A stretch of 33,770 bases of DNA from an uncultured Oceanospirillaceae bacterium (GCA_937138495.1 CAKZPE010000039.1:1-33770), one strand, 5' to 3'. Counted from the first letter of the stretch, positions 1 to 8,121 are shown. A program made the numbers and translations. The notes: a model not told the origin generated them from the letters alone.

Positions 1-269
1 AGAATACGTACTTCGCCGGAGTGACCGCCACTCCAGAAACCGTAATATTCATCCAGCTCACCCGGACCAACACTGCTGTCAGAGCCGGTAGATGCCTGTG
101 CAGTCGATGGCAGCAACGCACTGCCCATACCTGCACCTAAAGTGCTGGCAACACCGGCCAGAGCGGCTGAACCGCCGAGGAACAGACGTCGGCTGACTTT
201 CACATGTTCAGTTGCCTTCGGATCTTCAACATCGATTTCCGGCAGGCTTTTATCTTTCGGATCAATCAT
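1..269 (-). CDS. nosZ: Nitrous-oxide reductase NosZ, N-terminal part (runs off window)
   Basis: Only the first 89 codons are present; the gene continues beyond base 1. The ATG at 269 is preceded by GGAG about nine bases upstream. Translation shows a twin-arginine signal (SRRLFLGG, about residues 26-33), a hydrophobic Ala/Gly-rich stretch and a likely cleavage site after AQA. The segment VGPGELDEYYGFWSGGHSGE then matches the conserved start of mature NosZ. NosZ is the periplasmic multicopper (CuA, CuZ) enzyme that reduces N2O to N2, the last step of denitrification. The Tat signal fits clade I NosZ, which is exported folded. It lies 23 bases downstream of nosR on the same strand, so the two are almost certainly cotranscribed. 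Catalytic copper ligands are outside the window and cannot be checked. Confidence 0.93.
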   Translation of the reverse strand, partial: MIDPKDKSLPEIDVEDPKATEHVKVSRRLFLGGSAALAGVASTLGAGMGSALLPSTAQASTGSDSSVGPGELDEYYGFWSGGHSGEVRI

Positions 270-292
270 CTTTCCATTCTCCACAATAAGGA

Positions 293-2485
293 TTAAACGT
301 TCGGCACCGCTGCCGAGTCGGTCACATCCAGGGTCTCAATTTTTGCCATTGCAGCTTGCTGCTTAGCGCGCTTTCTGGCTTTAACCACCAAGGGTGGGCA
401 CTTGTCATTTCGGTAATACGTCACCTGGCAATCCAGACACTGATGGCACTCATTGGCATTAATAGAACCATCAGGGTGGATCGCCTGAATTTCACATTCG
501 TTCGCACATACTTTGCATGGCTGGCCACATTCTTTGCGGCGCTTCAGCCAGTCGAATAAACGCAGGCGTGCAGGGATTGCCAGAGCAGCCCCCAGCGGAC
601 AGATATAGCGGCAGTACACTTTGCGGGTGAAAATATTGATCACCAGCAACGCCACGGCGTAGAGCACATAACCCCACTCCCGGTTGAACTTCAGCAGGAA
701 GGCTGTTTTGAAGGGTTCAACTTCTGAGTAACGTTCGGCTTCAGACAGGGATTCCAGCGACACTGCAAACAGCGCCAGCAGAATCACATACTTCACCGCC
801 CACAGCCGTTCATGGACTGCGAAAGGAATTTCGTATTGCTTTATTTTCAGACGGCGGGCCGCTTCATTGATCAGCTCCTGCAGAGCACCGAACGGGCACA
901 GCCAGCCACAGAAGATGCCACGGCCCCAGAGCAACATAGTCATGGCGACGAAGCCCCAGAGAATGAACAGCATCGGATCAAGTAAGAACAGATCCCACTG
1001 AAAGTTCCCCTGGAAGGCATGCACAAAAGTAAACACGTTCACCACAGACAGCTGCCCCAGCGCATACCAGCCAATGAACACCACAGTAAACACCAGATAG
1101 CCGTGACGCAGGCCGTGCATCAGTCTTGGGTAACGTACCAGCACGTCCTGAATGAAAATAATTACAAACAGCACCAGCAGGGCGACCGACAAGACGCCAA
1201 TCTGGAAAGCCTTTTCACGCCAGATACTCACCCACAGGGCTTCAGGCTCAGCTTCGGCCACAGGTGCGACCGGTTCAGGGCGTAATAAATACTGTTCAGG
1301 GGTTAAATATTCGCCATAGAAACTGGTGAATACACTGTCCAGTGCACCGATCTGACGGCGGACCAACAGCTCCAGCTGCCAAGGAGTGCCCGGGTCAAAG
1401 TCATACTGATCGCGGATCACGAAGATCGCCATTTCACGGAAGCCAGGAAAGCCATCGATATAGACATCGTCCAGGCGGTAATAGTCAGTATCGTGGAAGC
1501 TGATGACCTTGCCGGATTGCTGCAGCTGAGTACGGTCAAAGATGCCGCCACGGACATAGCCATTACCTTTGAAGGAGTATTCCCCTTCTCCCATGACCGC
1601 AATGGCACTGTCACCGGGATTCAGTTCACCCATCAGCCAGTCGTACTGAGTATCCCCCAGCAGGTTACGGCCCACAGTCGGAATATCTACCGGCGCGTAA
1701 TACAGCTCAATGAATTCTTTTTCGGCATCAGCCGGCGTTTTCGCCGCCTGATTTTCAGCCTTGGTGCCCACAAAAGCAGCATCAATGTCTTTACGCTGTA
1801 ATGCCAGCCGGCGAATGGAACCGTCACCGGTCAGCTTGATCCAGTCGGCATTGGCAAACACATCCGGTTTAACGGTGGCCGGTGGGATGACTGCCAGTTT
1901 AGACAGCCCGGCAATATTCAGATAACGGGCCACTTTACGGGCCGCCCGCATAATGGCTTCATTCACCACCATCACAGTCACGGTCGCGCCGGACACCACA
2001 TCCACATTGCGGACTTCTTCATTATTACCGGCACCGACCCGCACCTGATCGGTCACGTTAAGGCCCTGGTACTTGTCAGCGAAATCAAAGAGTTTTTGTT
2101 CAGGAATGCCCACCAGCAGGATCGGCTCGTGATGCTCAAGCACCCGGGTAGCGACCAACTGGCCGTCCGGATCCATAACGATCAGCGTATTAATTGGCTT
2201 ACCGGAGTAAGCCGGAATGTTTACCACATCATTGGTATTGAAGGCATAGCCGATTTCTGTGTCATCAGAAAAAACCCGCCGGATCAGAATTTCATCCCCA
2301 TCCAACGCTTCTTTGTCAGCGACACGGGTCGCCTCAGGCAAGGCCTGCAGAATTGTTTCAGTCTGCTGTGCTTCACTGACCGGCACCATCGCCAGTGCAC
2401 TGTTCAGCGTAACCAGCATCAGCATGGCAGCGAACCATACCCGGCCCAGTAAACGCGCTAACTGCCTGCAATCTCCGTTCATCAT
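293..2485 (-). CDS. nosR: NosR, membrane flavo-iron-sulfur protein for N2O reduction
   Basis: NosR is the membrane regulator and electron donor that maintains NosZ activity and is needed for nosZ expression in pseudomonads. The 730-residue protein has the family's usual length and layout. An N-terminal hydrophobic segment is followed by a periplasmic FMN-binding domain with the covalent flavinylation motif SGATVT (about residues 165-170). Several membrane helices follow, with the cysteine motifs CGWLCPFGA and CRYICPLGA. The C-terminal cytoplasmic domain carries two [4Fe-4S] ferredoxin-type sets (CGQPCKVCANEC and CHQCLDC). I chose the ATG at 2485 because AGAGG sits six bases upstream; an in-frame TTG at 2506 would extend it by seven residues but has no better ribosome site. 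The gene starts 21 bases after the CusF-like gene and ends 23 bases before nosZ, giving a tight three-gene unit. Confidence 0.95.
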   Translation of the reverse strand: MMNGDCRQLARLLGRVWFAAMLMLVTLNSALAMVPVSEAQQTETILQALPEATRVADKEALDGDEILIRRVFSDDTEIGYAFNTNDVVNIPAYSGKPINTLIVMDPDGQLVATRVLEHHEPILLVGIPEQKLFDFADKYQGLNVTDQVRVGAGNNEEVRNVDVVSGATVTVMVVNEAIMRAARKVARYLNIAGLSKLAVIPPATVKPDVFANADWIKLTGDGSIRRLALQRKDIDAAFVGTKAENQAAKTPADAEKEFIELYYAPVDIPTVGRNLLGDTQYDWLMGELNPGDSAIAVMGEGEYSFKGNGYVRGGIFDRTQLQQSGKVISFHDTDYYRLDDVYIDGFPGFREMAIFVIRDQYDFDPGTPWQLELLVRRQIGALDSVFTSFYGEYLTPEQYLLRPEPVAPVAEAEPEALWVSIWREKAFQIGVLSVALLVLFVIIFIQDVLVRYPRLMHGLRHGYLVFTVVFIGWYALGQLSVVNVFTFVHAFQGNFQWDLFLLDPMLFILWGFVAMTMLLWGRGIFCGWLCPFGALQELINEAARRLKIKQYEIPFAVHERLWAVKYVILLALFAVSLESLSEAERYSEVEPFKTAFLLKFNREWGYVLYAVALLVINIFTRKVYCRYICPLGAALAIPARLRLFDWLKRRKECGQPCKVCANECEIQAIHPDGSINANECHQCLDCQVTYYRNDKCPPLVVKARKRAKQQAAMAKIETLDVTDSAAVPNV

Positions 2486-2506
2486 CAGCAACCTCTGCAG
2501 TCCCAA

Positions 2507-2863
2507 TTACTGATCAATCACATCAGTAATGGTGAACTTCATCATGTTCTGTTGCTTAAGATGAAAACGAATTGCCTGACCTTCTTTAAAGTCGGCTGCC
2601 TGCATACCCGGTGCTAAATTGAATTTCATCTGCATCTGGCGCATATCCCACTCAGGAATACGCTGGTGCTGGACCTTAAGCTGATTAGTATCAGCCAACA
2701 CCCCTTTCACCACACCGGAAGTAGTTACCACTTCAGCCATGCTCTGCGCACTGGCCATCTGCTTATGTTCCATCTTATGTTCTTCAGCCTGCGCGGTCAG
2801 AGCGGCAGCACATAACAAAACAGAACAGCTCACCAGCGCCAGATCTTTGAACGGAATAAACAT
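2507..2863 (-). CDS. Periplasmic CusF-like copper-binding protein, first gene of nos operon
   Basis: A 118-residue secreted protein with a signal peptide (hydrophobic core about residues 9-22, cleavage near AQA) and a Met/His-rich linker (EEHKMEHKQM). It ends in a single CusF-type beta-barrel: SGVVKGV, then H66, W72 and Met residues 74, 77 and 79 before a strand pair. CusF of E. coli binds Cu(I)/Ag(I) through one His, two Met and a cation-pi Trp. The same residue types are here, though H-W and W-M spacing differ slightly from CusF. It precedes nosR directly, so I infer a role in periplasmic copper delivery or buffering for NosZ, comparable to NosL but unrelated in fold. It could instead be a general copper-tolerance protein that has joined the operon. 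Expression is probably anaerobic, given the upstream FNR-type boxes. Confidence 0.8.
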   Translation of the reverse strand: MFIPFKDLALVSCSVLLCAAALTAQAEEHKMEHKQMASAQSMAEVVTTSGVVKGVLADTNQLKVQHQRIPEWDMRQMQMKFNLAPGMQAADFKEGQAIRFHLKQQNMMKFTITDVIDQ

Positions 2864-2884
2864 GACGGTATCTCCTTATTTCTA

Positions 2885-2921
2885 CCTGTGACGATTTGTC
2901 ACTGCGACGATTTGTCACAGG
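2885..2921 (-). repeat. Leader hairpin and 13-bp direct repeats in nos 5' region
   Basis: Two exact copies of GACGATTTGTCAC lie at 2890-2902 and 2906-2918 (16-bp period). They sit inside a larger inverted repeat, CCTGTGAC (2885-2892) against GTCACAGG (2914-2921). If transcription starts near 2919, as the promoter spacing suggests, the nos mRNA would begin with this stem-loop. It may stabilise the 5' end or be a protein-binding site; function is unknown. Confidence 0.6.
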
Positions 2922-2925
2922 TGAA

Positions 2926-2967
2926 AGTTTAAAGAGGCACCTTCTGCGGTGTCTTGACATCCATCAA
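2926..2967 (-). promoter_or_regulatory. FNR/DNR box with class II promoter for the nos operon
   Basis: TTGAC-ATCC-ATCAA (2954-2967) matches the FNR/DNR consensus TTGAT-N4-ATCAA at all but one base. On the minus strand a TAAACT hexamer (2931 to 2926) lies where the -10 of a class II FNR promoter should be if the box is centred at -41.5, placing +1 near 2919. The CusF-like start codon is at 2863. This predicts oxygen- or NO-responsive activation of cusF-like-nosR-nosZ. Confidence 0.75.
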
Positions 2968-3001
2968 GTGAAAAGGGGTTTCAAAATCAGGCGGGTGCTC
3001 T

Positions 3002-3017
3002 ACTGATCCAGATCAGT
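3002..3017. promoter_or_regulatory. Second FNR/DNR-type palindrome upstream of nos
   Basis: ACTGATCCAGATCAGT is a 7-2-7 perfect palindrome. Read as CTGAT-N4-ATCAG it is a variant FNR/CRP-family site, differing from the FNR consensus by the outer base of each half. It is centred 49 bp upstream of the first box, so it could be a second activator site (FNR against DNR/NnrR). It could also act on the divergent glutathione S-transferase gene, whose start is about 210 bp away. Confidence 0.5.
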
Positions 3018-3224
3018 AAATTACAGCTGGACAGCCAAAAAATTCCTTAGAAAAGAATAAGAAAATTATTTTTAATAACTTTGTGCTACAGCCATAGAAT
3101 AATTCATTCATATACCTTTCAGATATTTCCGGTAAAGTCGCCAGTGACTGCCGCTGGCACACTGTAAACCAGCGCATTTTTTATGCTGAATTCGGCTGCA
3201 CAATAACTACCAGAAAGGTTAGCC

Positions 3225-3869
3225 ATGGAACTCTTCTCTCTCCCTGTCAGTACCTATAGCGCTAAAGTACGGATTGCACTTGGACTGAAAAATATCGACT
3301 GCACCTTCTCCCCACCACCGGGCGGTTACAGCACCGCAGAATACATGCAGCTCGTACCGCTGGGGACAATCCCTGCGTTAAGGGTGGGTGAAGCGTATTT
3401 TTCAGAATCAGATGTCATCATGGAGTATCTGGAAGATGCCTACCCGGCACACAGCCTGCTCAGCGATGACAACCTGAAAAGAGCCCGGCACCGTTTTCTG
3501 GCCCGCTATCATGACCTGTGGCTGGAACCGCATCTGCGCCGTACCTTTGCCCATTGCGATCCGGCGACGCGGGTGCAGGCTGAACTGGATGATCACCTGA
3601 ACAAGTTTGAAGAACGTCTGGCGAAGCTGGATGAGCTCTTTACAGCGCAGCCATTTATGGTGGATGAAAACATCGGTTACGCTGACTGTGCCTTTCCCGC
3701 CACCATAGAACTGGCCGAGATTCTGTTACCTCTGTTTGACCGGGAATTAAAACTTGGCCCGAAAATGACCGCCTGGCGGGCAGCCGTTCTGGCCAACCCG
3801 GTGGTTAAAGCCGTCACCGACGAAAGCCGCGCAGCAACACTTGAATGGATGAATAGCGGCGGCGGTTAA
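3225..3869 (+). CDS. Glutathione S-transferase family protein
   Basis: A 214-residue two-domain cytosolic GST. The N-terminal thioredoxin-fold domain (about residues 1-78) contains the cis-proline region (PLGTIPAL) and the glutathione gamma-glutamyl contact motif SESDVIMEYL. The C-terminal all-helical domain follows, with the conserved N-capping-type segment near IGYADCAFPATIE. The start ATG is preceded by AGAAAGG six bases upstream. Family members conjugate glutathione to electrophiles or isomerise substrates; the specific substrate cannot be read from sequence. It is divergent from the nos operon and convergent with the SulP gene, sharing a bidirectional terminator with it. It seems to be monocistronic. 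Confidence 0.88.
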   Translation: MELFSLPVSTYSAKVRIALGLKNIDCTFSPPPGGYSTAEYMQLVPLGTIPALRVGEAYFSESDVIMEYLEDAYPAHSLLSDDNLKRARHRFLARYHDLWLEPHLRRTFAHCDPATRVQAELDDHLNKFEERLAKLDELFTAQPFMVDENIGYADCAFPATIELAEILLPLFDRELKLGPKMTAWRAAVLANPVVKAVTDESRAATLEWMNSGGG

Positions 3870-3895
3870 CCCCCATCATCGCCAAACATCATAGA

Positions 3896-3924
3896 CAAAA
3901 AAGCCTGTTAAAAAACAGGCTTTT
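3896..3924. terminator. Bidirectional intrinsic terminator between GST and SulP genes
   Basis: AAGCCTGT (3901-3908) pairs with ACAGGCTT (3915-3922) across an A-rich loop. An A-run precedes the stem and a T-run follows it, so it can stop transcription from both convergent genes. Confidence 0.85.
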
Positions 3925-3953
3925 ACATTTTAAAGAGTTATGAAAGAAGCAGA

Positions 3954-5696
3954 TCAGGCTCTGGCAATCAGCGGCTGAGTAAACTTCTCACATTCACGGA
4001 ACACATGGTGCTGGCAATTCTCGCAAGTATTCTGATTCAGTTCAGGGAATAGACTGCTGATGGCAGCAGACTTATTAGCGAAAAAACGGTCTTCGCCGAT
4101 ATCCTCAACCAATCCCAGTTTAGCAGCATTTTCTATCACTCCAGGCTTCATCCCGAAGAAATACAGGCCTCCGCCTTTTGCTTTCAATTTACCGTCCAGT
4201 GATACCAGCAGATCCACCCCACTCATATCAATGAAGTTGATGCCCAGACAGATGATCAGGATACGCTCTACCCCTTCCTGTGCAGCAATCTGTTCTATCC
4301 GGTTCTGAATGTGATTCACAGAACCGAAATAGATCGACATTTCTACCCGCAATACTTTCAGCTGTGGACACTGTTCTCCTTTACCGCTGCGCGCTTCCAC
4401 AAAACGGCGCTGCTCAGTATTCAGCGACATTTCGGTGATTTCCGGTGTAGAGGTCTTCGCCAGGAAGAGTACCAGCGACAGCAATACACCCAGATAGATC
4501 GCAAATTCCAGCTCAAGAAATAAAGTCGAAACAAAGGTGATAATCAGCACAGACGCTTCCGGCCGGCTGGCCAGCATGATCTTTTTGATGTGATGAAAAT
4601 CCACCAGATTATACGCCACCATCATAATCACACCGCCCATAGCCGCCACCGGTAAATAGGCGGTCAGCGGTGCAACCAGCAAAACAATCAGCATCAGTAA
4701 CAGCGCGGCAAAAATAGCCGACAGCGGCGATTTGGCACCGGCGGAATAGTTAACACCGGAACGGGTAAACGAACCTGAGCCTGCGTAGCAGGAAAAGAAA
4801 CTGCCCACGATATTGGAAAGCCCCTGCCCCAGAAACTCCTGGTTCGGGTAAATCCGTTGCTGGGACTTAATCGCGATCGCCCGGCTGATAGACACCGCTT
4901 CAATGAGGCCTAACAGTGCAATCGCAAAGGCTTCTGGCGCCAGCAGACGAATAGTATCCAGCGACAGGTCAGGCAAGGATAACGGCGGCAAACTGGTCGG
5001 AATCGCCCCTACCAGCTCAATGCCATAACCATCACCAAATGCCAGCGCAATGACGCTGCCGAATACCATCGCAACCAGCAAATTCGGGACTTTAGGCACA
5101 AAACGCTTGATGCCCACGGCCATCAGCAGGGTCAGTATACCGACACAGAAAATCGCCCAGTTAAGCTGATCCAGATTAGACAGGGTAACCATCCAGCTCT
5201 CAGTAAATGACAACCCTTTTTCTGCGTGAATACCGGTAATATGCTTTACCTGGCTGGTGGCAATCAGAATCGCCGCTCCGGCGGTAAAGCCAATGACAAC
5301 TGTATGGGAGACAAAGTCCACCAGCTTACCCAGTCGGGCCAGACCAAACGCTAGCTGATAGATACCCGCCAGCAAGGTCAGGGTCAGTGCCATAGAGACA
5401 AATTCCGCACTGCCTGGCTGAGCGTGGCCGCTAACAGCGGAAAATACCACAATGGATATCGCCGTTGTCGGACCTGAAATCAAATGCTTTGACGAGCCAA
5501 AAAGTGCCGCAATAATCGGCGTCACCATCGCCGTATATAAGCCGTATTCCGGCGGCAAACCCGCAATCGTCGCAAACGCCACACCTTGTGGCAGAACAAT
5601 AATCGCCCCTGTGATACCGGCAATAAAATCCGCTTTAACATCCTGAAATGTTAAACATTTTAGCCAGACCAAAAATGGGAATAGACTATTTTTCAT
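3954..5696 (-). CDS. SulP-family inorganic anion transporter with STAS domain
   Basis: A 580-residue member of the SulP/SLC26 family, which moves sulfate, bicarbonate or other anions across the inner membrane. The N-terminal signature (DFIAGITGAIIVLPQGVAFA, then GLPPEYGLYTA) and multiple membrane segments fill about residues 20-400. A STAS domain follows (about 435-550; LGINFIDMSGVDLL contains the conserved loop). The C terminus adds a short cysteine/histidine tail, CENCQHHVFREC, not part of the core STAS fold. The start ATG at 5696 has GGAG five bases upstream. It is monocistronic. Placement two genes away from sulfite dehydrogenase makes sulfate the attractive substrate, possibly disposal of sulfate made from organosulfonates, but SulP proteins cannot be assigned a substrate or direction by sequence alone. 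Confidence 0.92.
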   Translation of the reverse strand: MKNSLFPFLVWLKCLTFQDVKADFIAGITGAIIVLPQGVAFATIAGLPPEYGLYTAMVTPIIAALFGSSKHLISGPTTAISIVVFSAVSGHAQPGSAEFVSMALTLTLLAGIYQLAFGLARLGKLVDFVSHTVVIGFTAGAAILIATSQVKHITGIHAEKGLSFTESWMVTLSNLDQLNWAIFCVGILTLLMAVGIKRFVPKVPNLLVAMVFGSVIALAFGDGYGIELVGAIPTSLPPLSLPDLSLDTIRLLAPEAFAIALLGLIEAVSISRAIAIKSQQRIYPNQEFLGQGLSNIVGSFFSCYAGSGSFTRSGVNYSAGAKSPLSAIFAALLLMLIVLLVAPLTAYLPVAAMGGVIMMVAYNLVDFHHIKKIMLASRPEASVLIITFVSTLFLELEFAIYLGVLLSLVLFLAKTSTPEITEMSLNTEQRRFVEARSGKGEQCPQLKVLRVEMSIYFGSVNHIQNRIEQIAAQEGVERILIICLGINFIDMSGVDLLVSLDGKLKAKGGGLYFFGMKPGVIENAAKLGLVEDIGEDRFFANKSAAISSLFPELNQNTCENCQHHVFRECEKFTQPLIARA

Positions 5697-6047
5697 GAAA
5701 TCTCCGGATTCCTCAGATCAATACAACCAACAAAGGAGCAGCTGCTAAGGCACAGTGCTCTGATCAAACAAACAGTATTTACCTAAACCTGATTCGAGAT
5801 GACAGGACGTCATACAGGGCATGATTTAGCGGCTTTGAAATATACTCTGGTGCAGAACGCAGTCAGGTACATCAGCCGGTGCGCATTTTATAACCAATCA
5901 GTCGGCTAATCTATATCCATACGAACCGTAAGGAATGAAATCTGACGATTTTTTTTGTTCTGGATCATTAAAAAAACTGAACAGCAGGCAAAAAAAAAGC
6001 CGCATAAATGCGGCCCAAACGTGAGATCACTATGAAACGGGTAAAAC
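5697..6047. other. Intergenic region upstream of SulP gene
   Basis: About 350 bases without a credible gene. It contains the SulP ribosome site and presumed promoter and, near 5990-6014, the terminator of the small gene that follows. I found no clear operator. Confidence 0.5.
5990..6014 (-). terminator. Intrinsic terminator of the small 91-residue gene
   Basis: GCCGCAT (5999-6005) pairs with ATGCGGC (6008-6014). On the minus strand the stem is followed by a run of nine T. Confidence 0.85.
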
Positions 6048-6323
6048 TCAGTTAACCTTGATCGGGTTAGCCTGTTCTTCATCACGCTGCTCCATAGAAG
6101 CAGCAGCCATTTTACGGCCAAAAATTTCCATCACATCCAGATTAGCATCCGGATTCTCGCTGGCTTCATCCATTGCTTCAACCATGGCTTTCACGGTTGG
6201 CAGGGTTTTCTCAACCAGCTGAGTAATATAAAACTCTGTAGAAGTACCGGTGTACTTCTGATAACGGGTAAACAGATCTAGTGTTTCTGCTGCTAATTCA
6301 ATCTGAACAGTCTTTGTGGTCAT
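6048..6323 (-). CDS. Small hypothetical protein, possible ribbon-helix-helix fold
   Basis: A 91-residue acidic protein I do not recognise. Translation looks genuine: AGGAG lies five bases before the ATG and a good terminator follows the stop. The first 45 residues show a short beta-strand-like segment (KTVQIELAAET) and two predicted helices (LDLFTRYQKYTG; TEFYITQLVEKTLPTVKAM). That order resembles MetJ/Arc/CopG ribbon-helix-helix DNA-binding proteins. The tail (about 50-91) is Met/Glu/Asp-rich and probably flexible. No partner toxin gene is adjacent, so an antitoxin role is unsupported. It may be a small regulator or a lineage-specific helical protein. Confidence 0.6.
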   Translation of the reverse strand: MTTKTVQIELAAETLDLFTRYQKYTGTSTEFYITQLVEKTLPTVKAMVEAMDEASENPDANLDVMEIFGRKMAAASMEQRDEEQANPIKVN

Positions 6324-6530
6324 GGTAACTCCTGATACATCTTAAAACGGTGCCCGGGGCGCTGTATATTCTAAATGAAAACACCGGTCACTATCTAATA
6401 ACCTGCTATTTGCAGCAGCTGACTATAGGTAACAATATAGCCGCGGGCAAGTCATATCCCTAGAACCAGTACAGATACTTTTCTGGAGCCAACTACCGGC
6501 TTAAATACGCGAAAAGTGTCTAAAATTAAC

Positions 6531-6556
6531 AAAAATGGCCGCAAAAGCGGCCATTT
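6531..6556 (-). terminator. Intrinsic terminator of the aldehyde dehydrogenase gene
   Basis: AAATGGCCGC (6533-6542) pairs with GCGGCCATTT (6547-6556) around an AAAA loop. On the minus strand a short T-run follows. Confidence 0.85.
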
Positions 6557-6582
6557 ATCAACATAGTTATTAACGTGCGCTA

Positions 6583-7947
6583 TCAGGCTACCCACACACT
6601 CTTTGCGTTACAAAACTCCCGGATACCGTTCACACCCAGCTCCCGGCCTAAACCGGACGCTTTGGTACCGCCGAATGGCATACGTACATCACTGGCAACC
6701 TGAGCATTAATAAACGCAGCTCCCACATCCAGACAACGGGCCAGCTGTTCTCCCTTGGCCACATCCTGAGTCCAGATGCTTGCCCCCAGACCAAAGCGGG
6801 TAGCGTTCGCCTGAGCAATCGCATCTGCTTCATCGCGGACAGAAACAATCGCGGCTACCGGACCGAAGATCTCTTCACTGAAAGCAGTCATGCCCAACTC
6901 AACATCCGCCAGCACTGTCGGCGCATAGAAGAAACCGTCCCCCGGCAGCACATCACCGCCGGTCAGCAATGTCGCGCCATCGGCAACAGTCGCCTGCAAC
7001 TGCTGGTGTACTTTATCCTGCAGGTCCTGACGGGCCATGGGTGCCAGTGTCGTATCTGCCAGCATCGGATCACCGGCTTTCAGTGCGCGGGTGCGTTCAA
7101 CCAGCATTTCTGTAAATTCAGCCATCCGGCTGGAAACAACCAGAAAACGCTTAGCCGCAATACAGATCTGACCGGCGTTAGCAAAACGGGCCCGCATCGC
7201 AACATCCATCGCCGCCTCAAGATCAGCATCATCCAGAATGATCAGCGGATCAGAGCCACCCAGTTCCAGCACCGCTTTCTTAAGATGCTGACCGGCTAAC
7301 GCGCCGATTTGACGACCCGCCATTTCACTGCCGGTAAACGCCACACCCTGTACCCGGTAATCCGCAATCACCTGTGCTGCCTGATCAACAGAAATCGTCA
7401 GATCAGCAAACAGGCCGTCCGGCGCACCGGCATCCACAACCAGTTGTTCAATGGCTTTGGCACTGCGTGGTACGTTCGGTGCATGCTTAAGCAATACCGC
7501 ATTGCCCGCCATCAGGTTCGGGATCATACAACGGAACACTTGCCATAAAGGGAAGTTCCACGGCATGATCGCCAGCACGGTCCCCAGTGGCTCATAACTG
7601 ACCAGGCTGCGGCTTGCCGGTGTAGTAATCAGATCATCCTGAAGCATGCTCTCAGCGTGTTCAGCATAGAACTCACAGGCACCAACACACTTATCCACTT
7701 CCCCCAGGGCTTCGCTCAGCAGCTTACCCATTTCCAGCGTGATGGTTTCAGCGATTTCCTGACGGCGCTCTTTCAGCTTACTGCCAATCGCCAGCACCAG
7801 AGCGGCCCGCTCAACAAAACTGGTATTGCGCCAGTGCAAAGCAGCTTCACGGGACGCCGTCAGGCGGCTTTCCAGTTCTGCATCAGACAAAAACGCATAC
7901 TCTTCGATCAACTGATTGTTATAAGGGTTACGGGTTGCGAAATTCAT
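6583..7947 (-). CDS. NAD(P)-dependent aldehyde dehydrogenase, succinate-semialdehyde type
   Basis: A 454-residue ALDH-superfamily enzyme oxidising an aldehyde to its acid. Active-site residues are present: N131 in PWNFP, E228 in LELGGSDP and nucleophile C262 in NAGQICIAAKR. The short N terminus and overall length resemble the Sad/YneI succinate-semialdehyde dehydrogenases. I chose the ATG at 7947 because GGAGG lies eight bases upstream; a longer frame from 8034 lacks this and adds residues foreign to the family. It lies downstream of soeC on the same strand, but a terminator hairpin separates them. Because of the sulfonate genes around it, sulfoacetaldehyde (SafD-type activity, known in Neptuniibacter) is an alternative substrate worth testing; this is inference. 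Confidence 0.88.
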   Translation of the reverse strand: MNFATRNPYNNQLIEEYAFLSDAELESRLTASREAALHWRNTSFVERAALVLAIGSKLKERRQEIAETITLEMGKLLSEALGEVDKCVGACEFYAEHAESMLQDDLITTPASRSLVSYEPLGTVLAIMPWNFPLWQVFRCMIPNLMAGNAVLLKHAPNVPRSAKAIEQLVVDAGAPDGLFADLTISVDQAAQVIADYRVQGVAFTGSEMAGRQIGALAGQHLKKAVLELGGSDPLIILDDADLEAAMDVAMRARFANAGQICIAAKRFLVVSSRMAEFTEMLVERTRALKAGDPMLADTTLAPMARQDLQDKVHQQLQATVADGATLLTGGDVLPGDGFFYAPTVLADVELGMTAFSEEIFGPVAAIVSVRDEADAIAQANATRFGLGASIWTQDVAKGEQLARCLDVGAAFINAQVASDVRMPFGGTKASGLGRELGVNGIREFCNAKSVWVA

Positions 7948-8061
7948 GTTCAATTCCTCCGGACATAAGGCTGGCCTGGGATTAATAGTTATAGCGGCCA
8001 AACGAAGCAAAACAAACAGGCAGACACTGTGCACTCAACAGTATGTACATCTGCCAGAGAC

Positions 8062-8100
8062 AAAAAATCCAGAGTGACAGGGCCAGCTCTGGATTTTTTA
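8062..8100. terminator. Intrinsic terminator after soeC
   Basis: A 13-bp stem, AAAAAATCCAGAG (8062-8074) with CTCTGGATTTTTT (8087-8099), and a 12-base loop. A/T runs flank it on both sides so it can work in both directions. It ends soeABC and separates it from the aldehyde dehydrogenase. Confidence 0.85.
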
Positions 8101-8121
8101 AAAGCGATTCATCCGGGTGTA

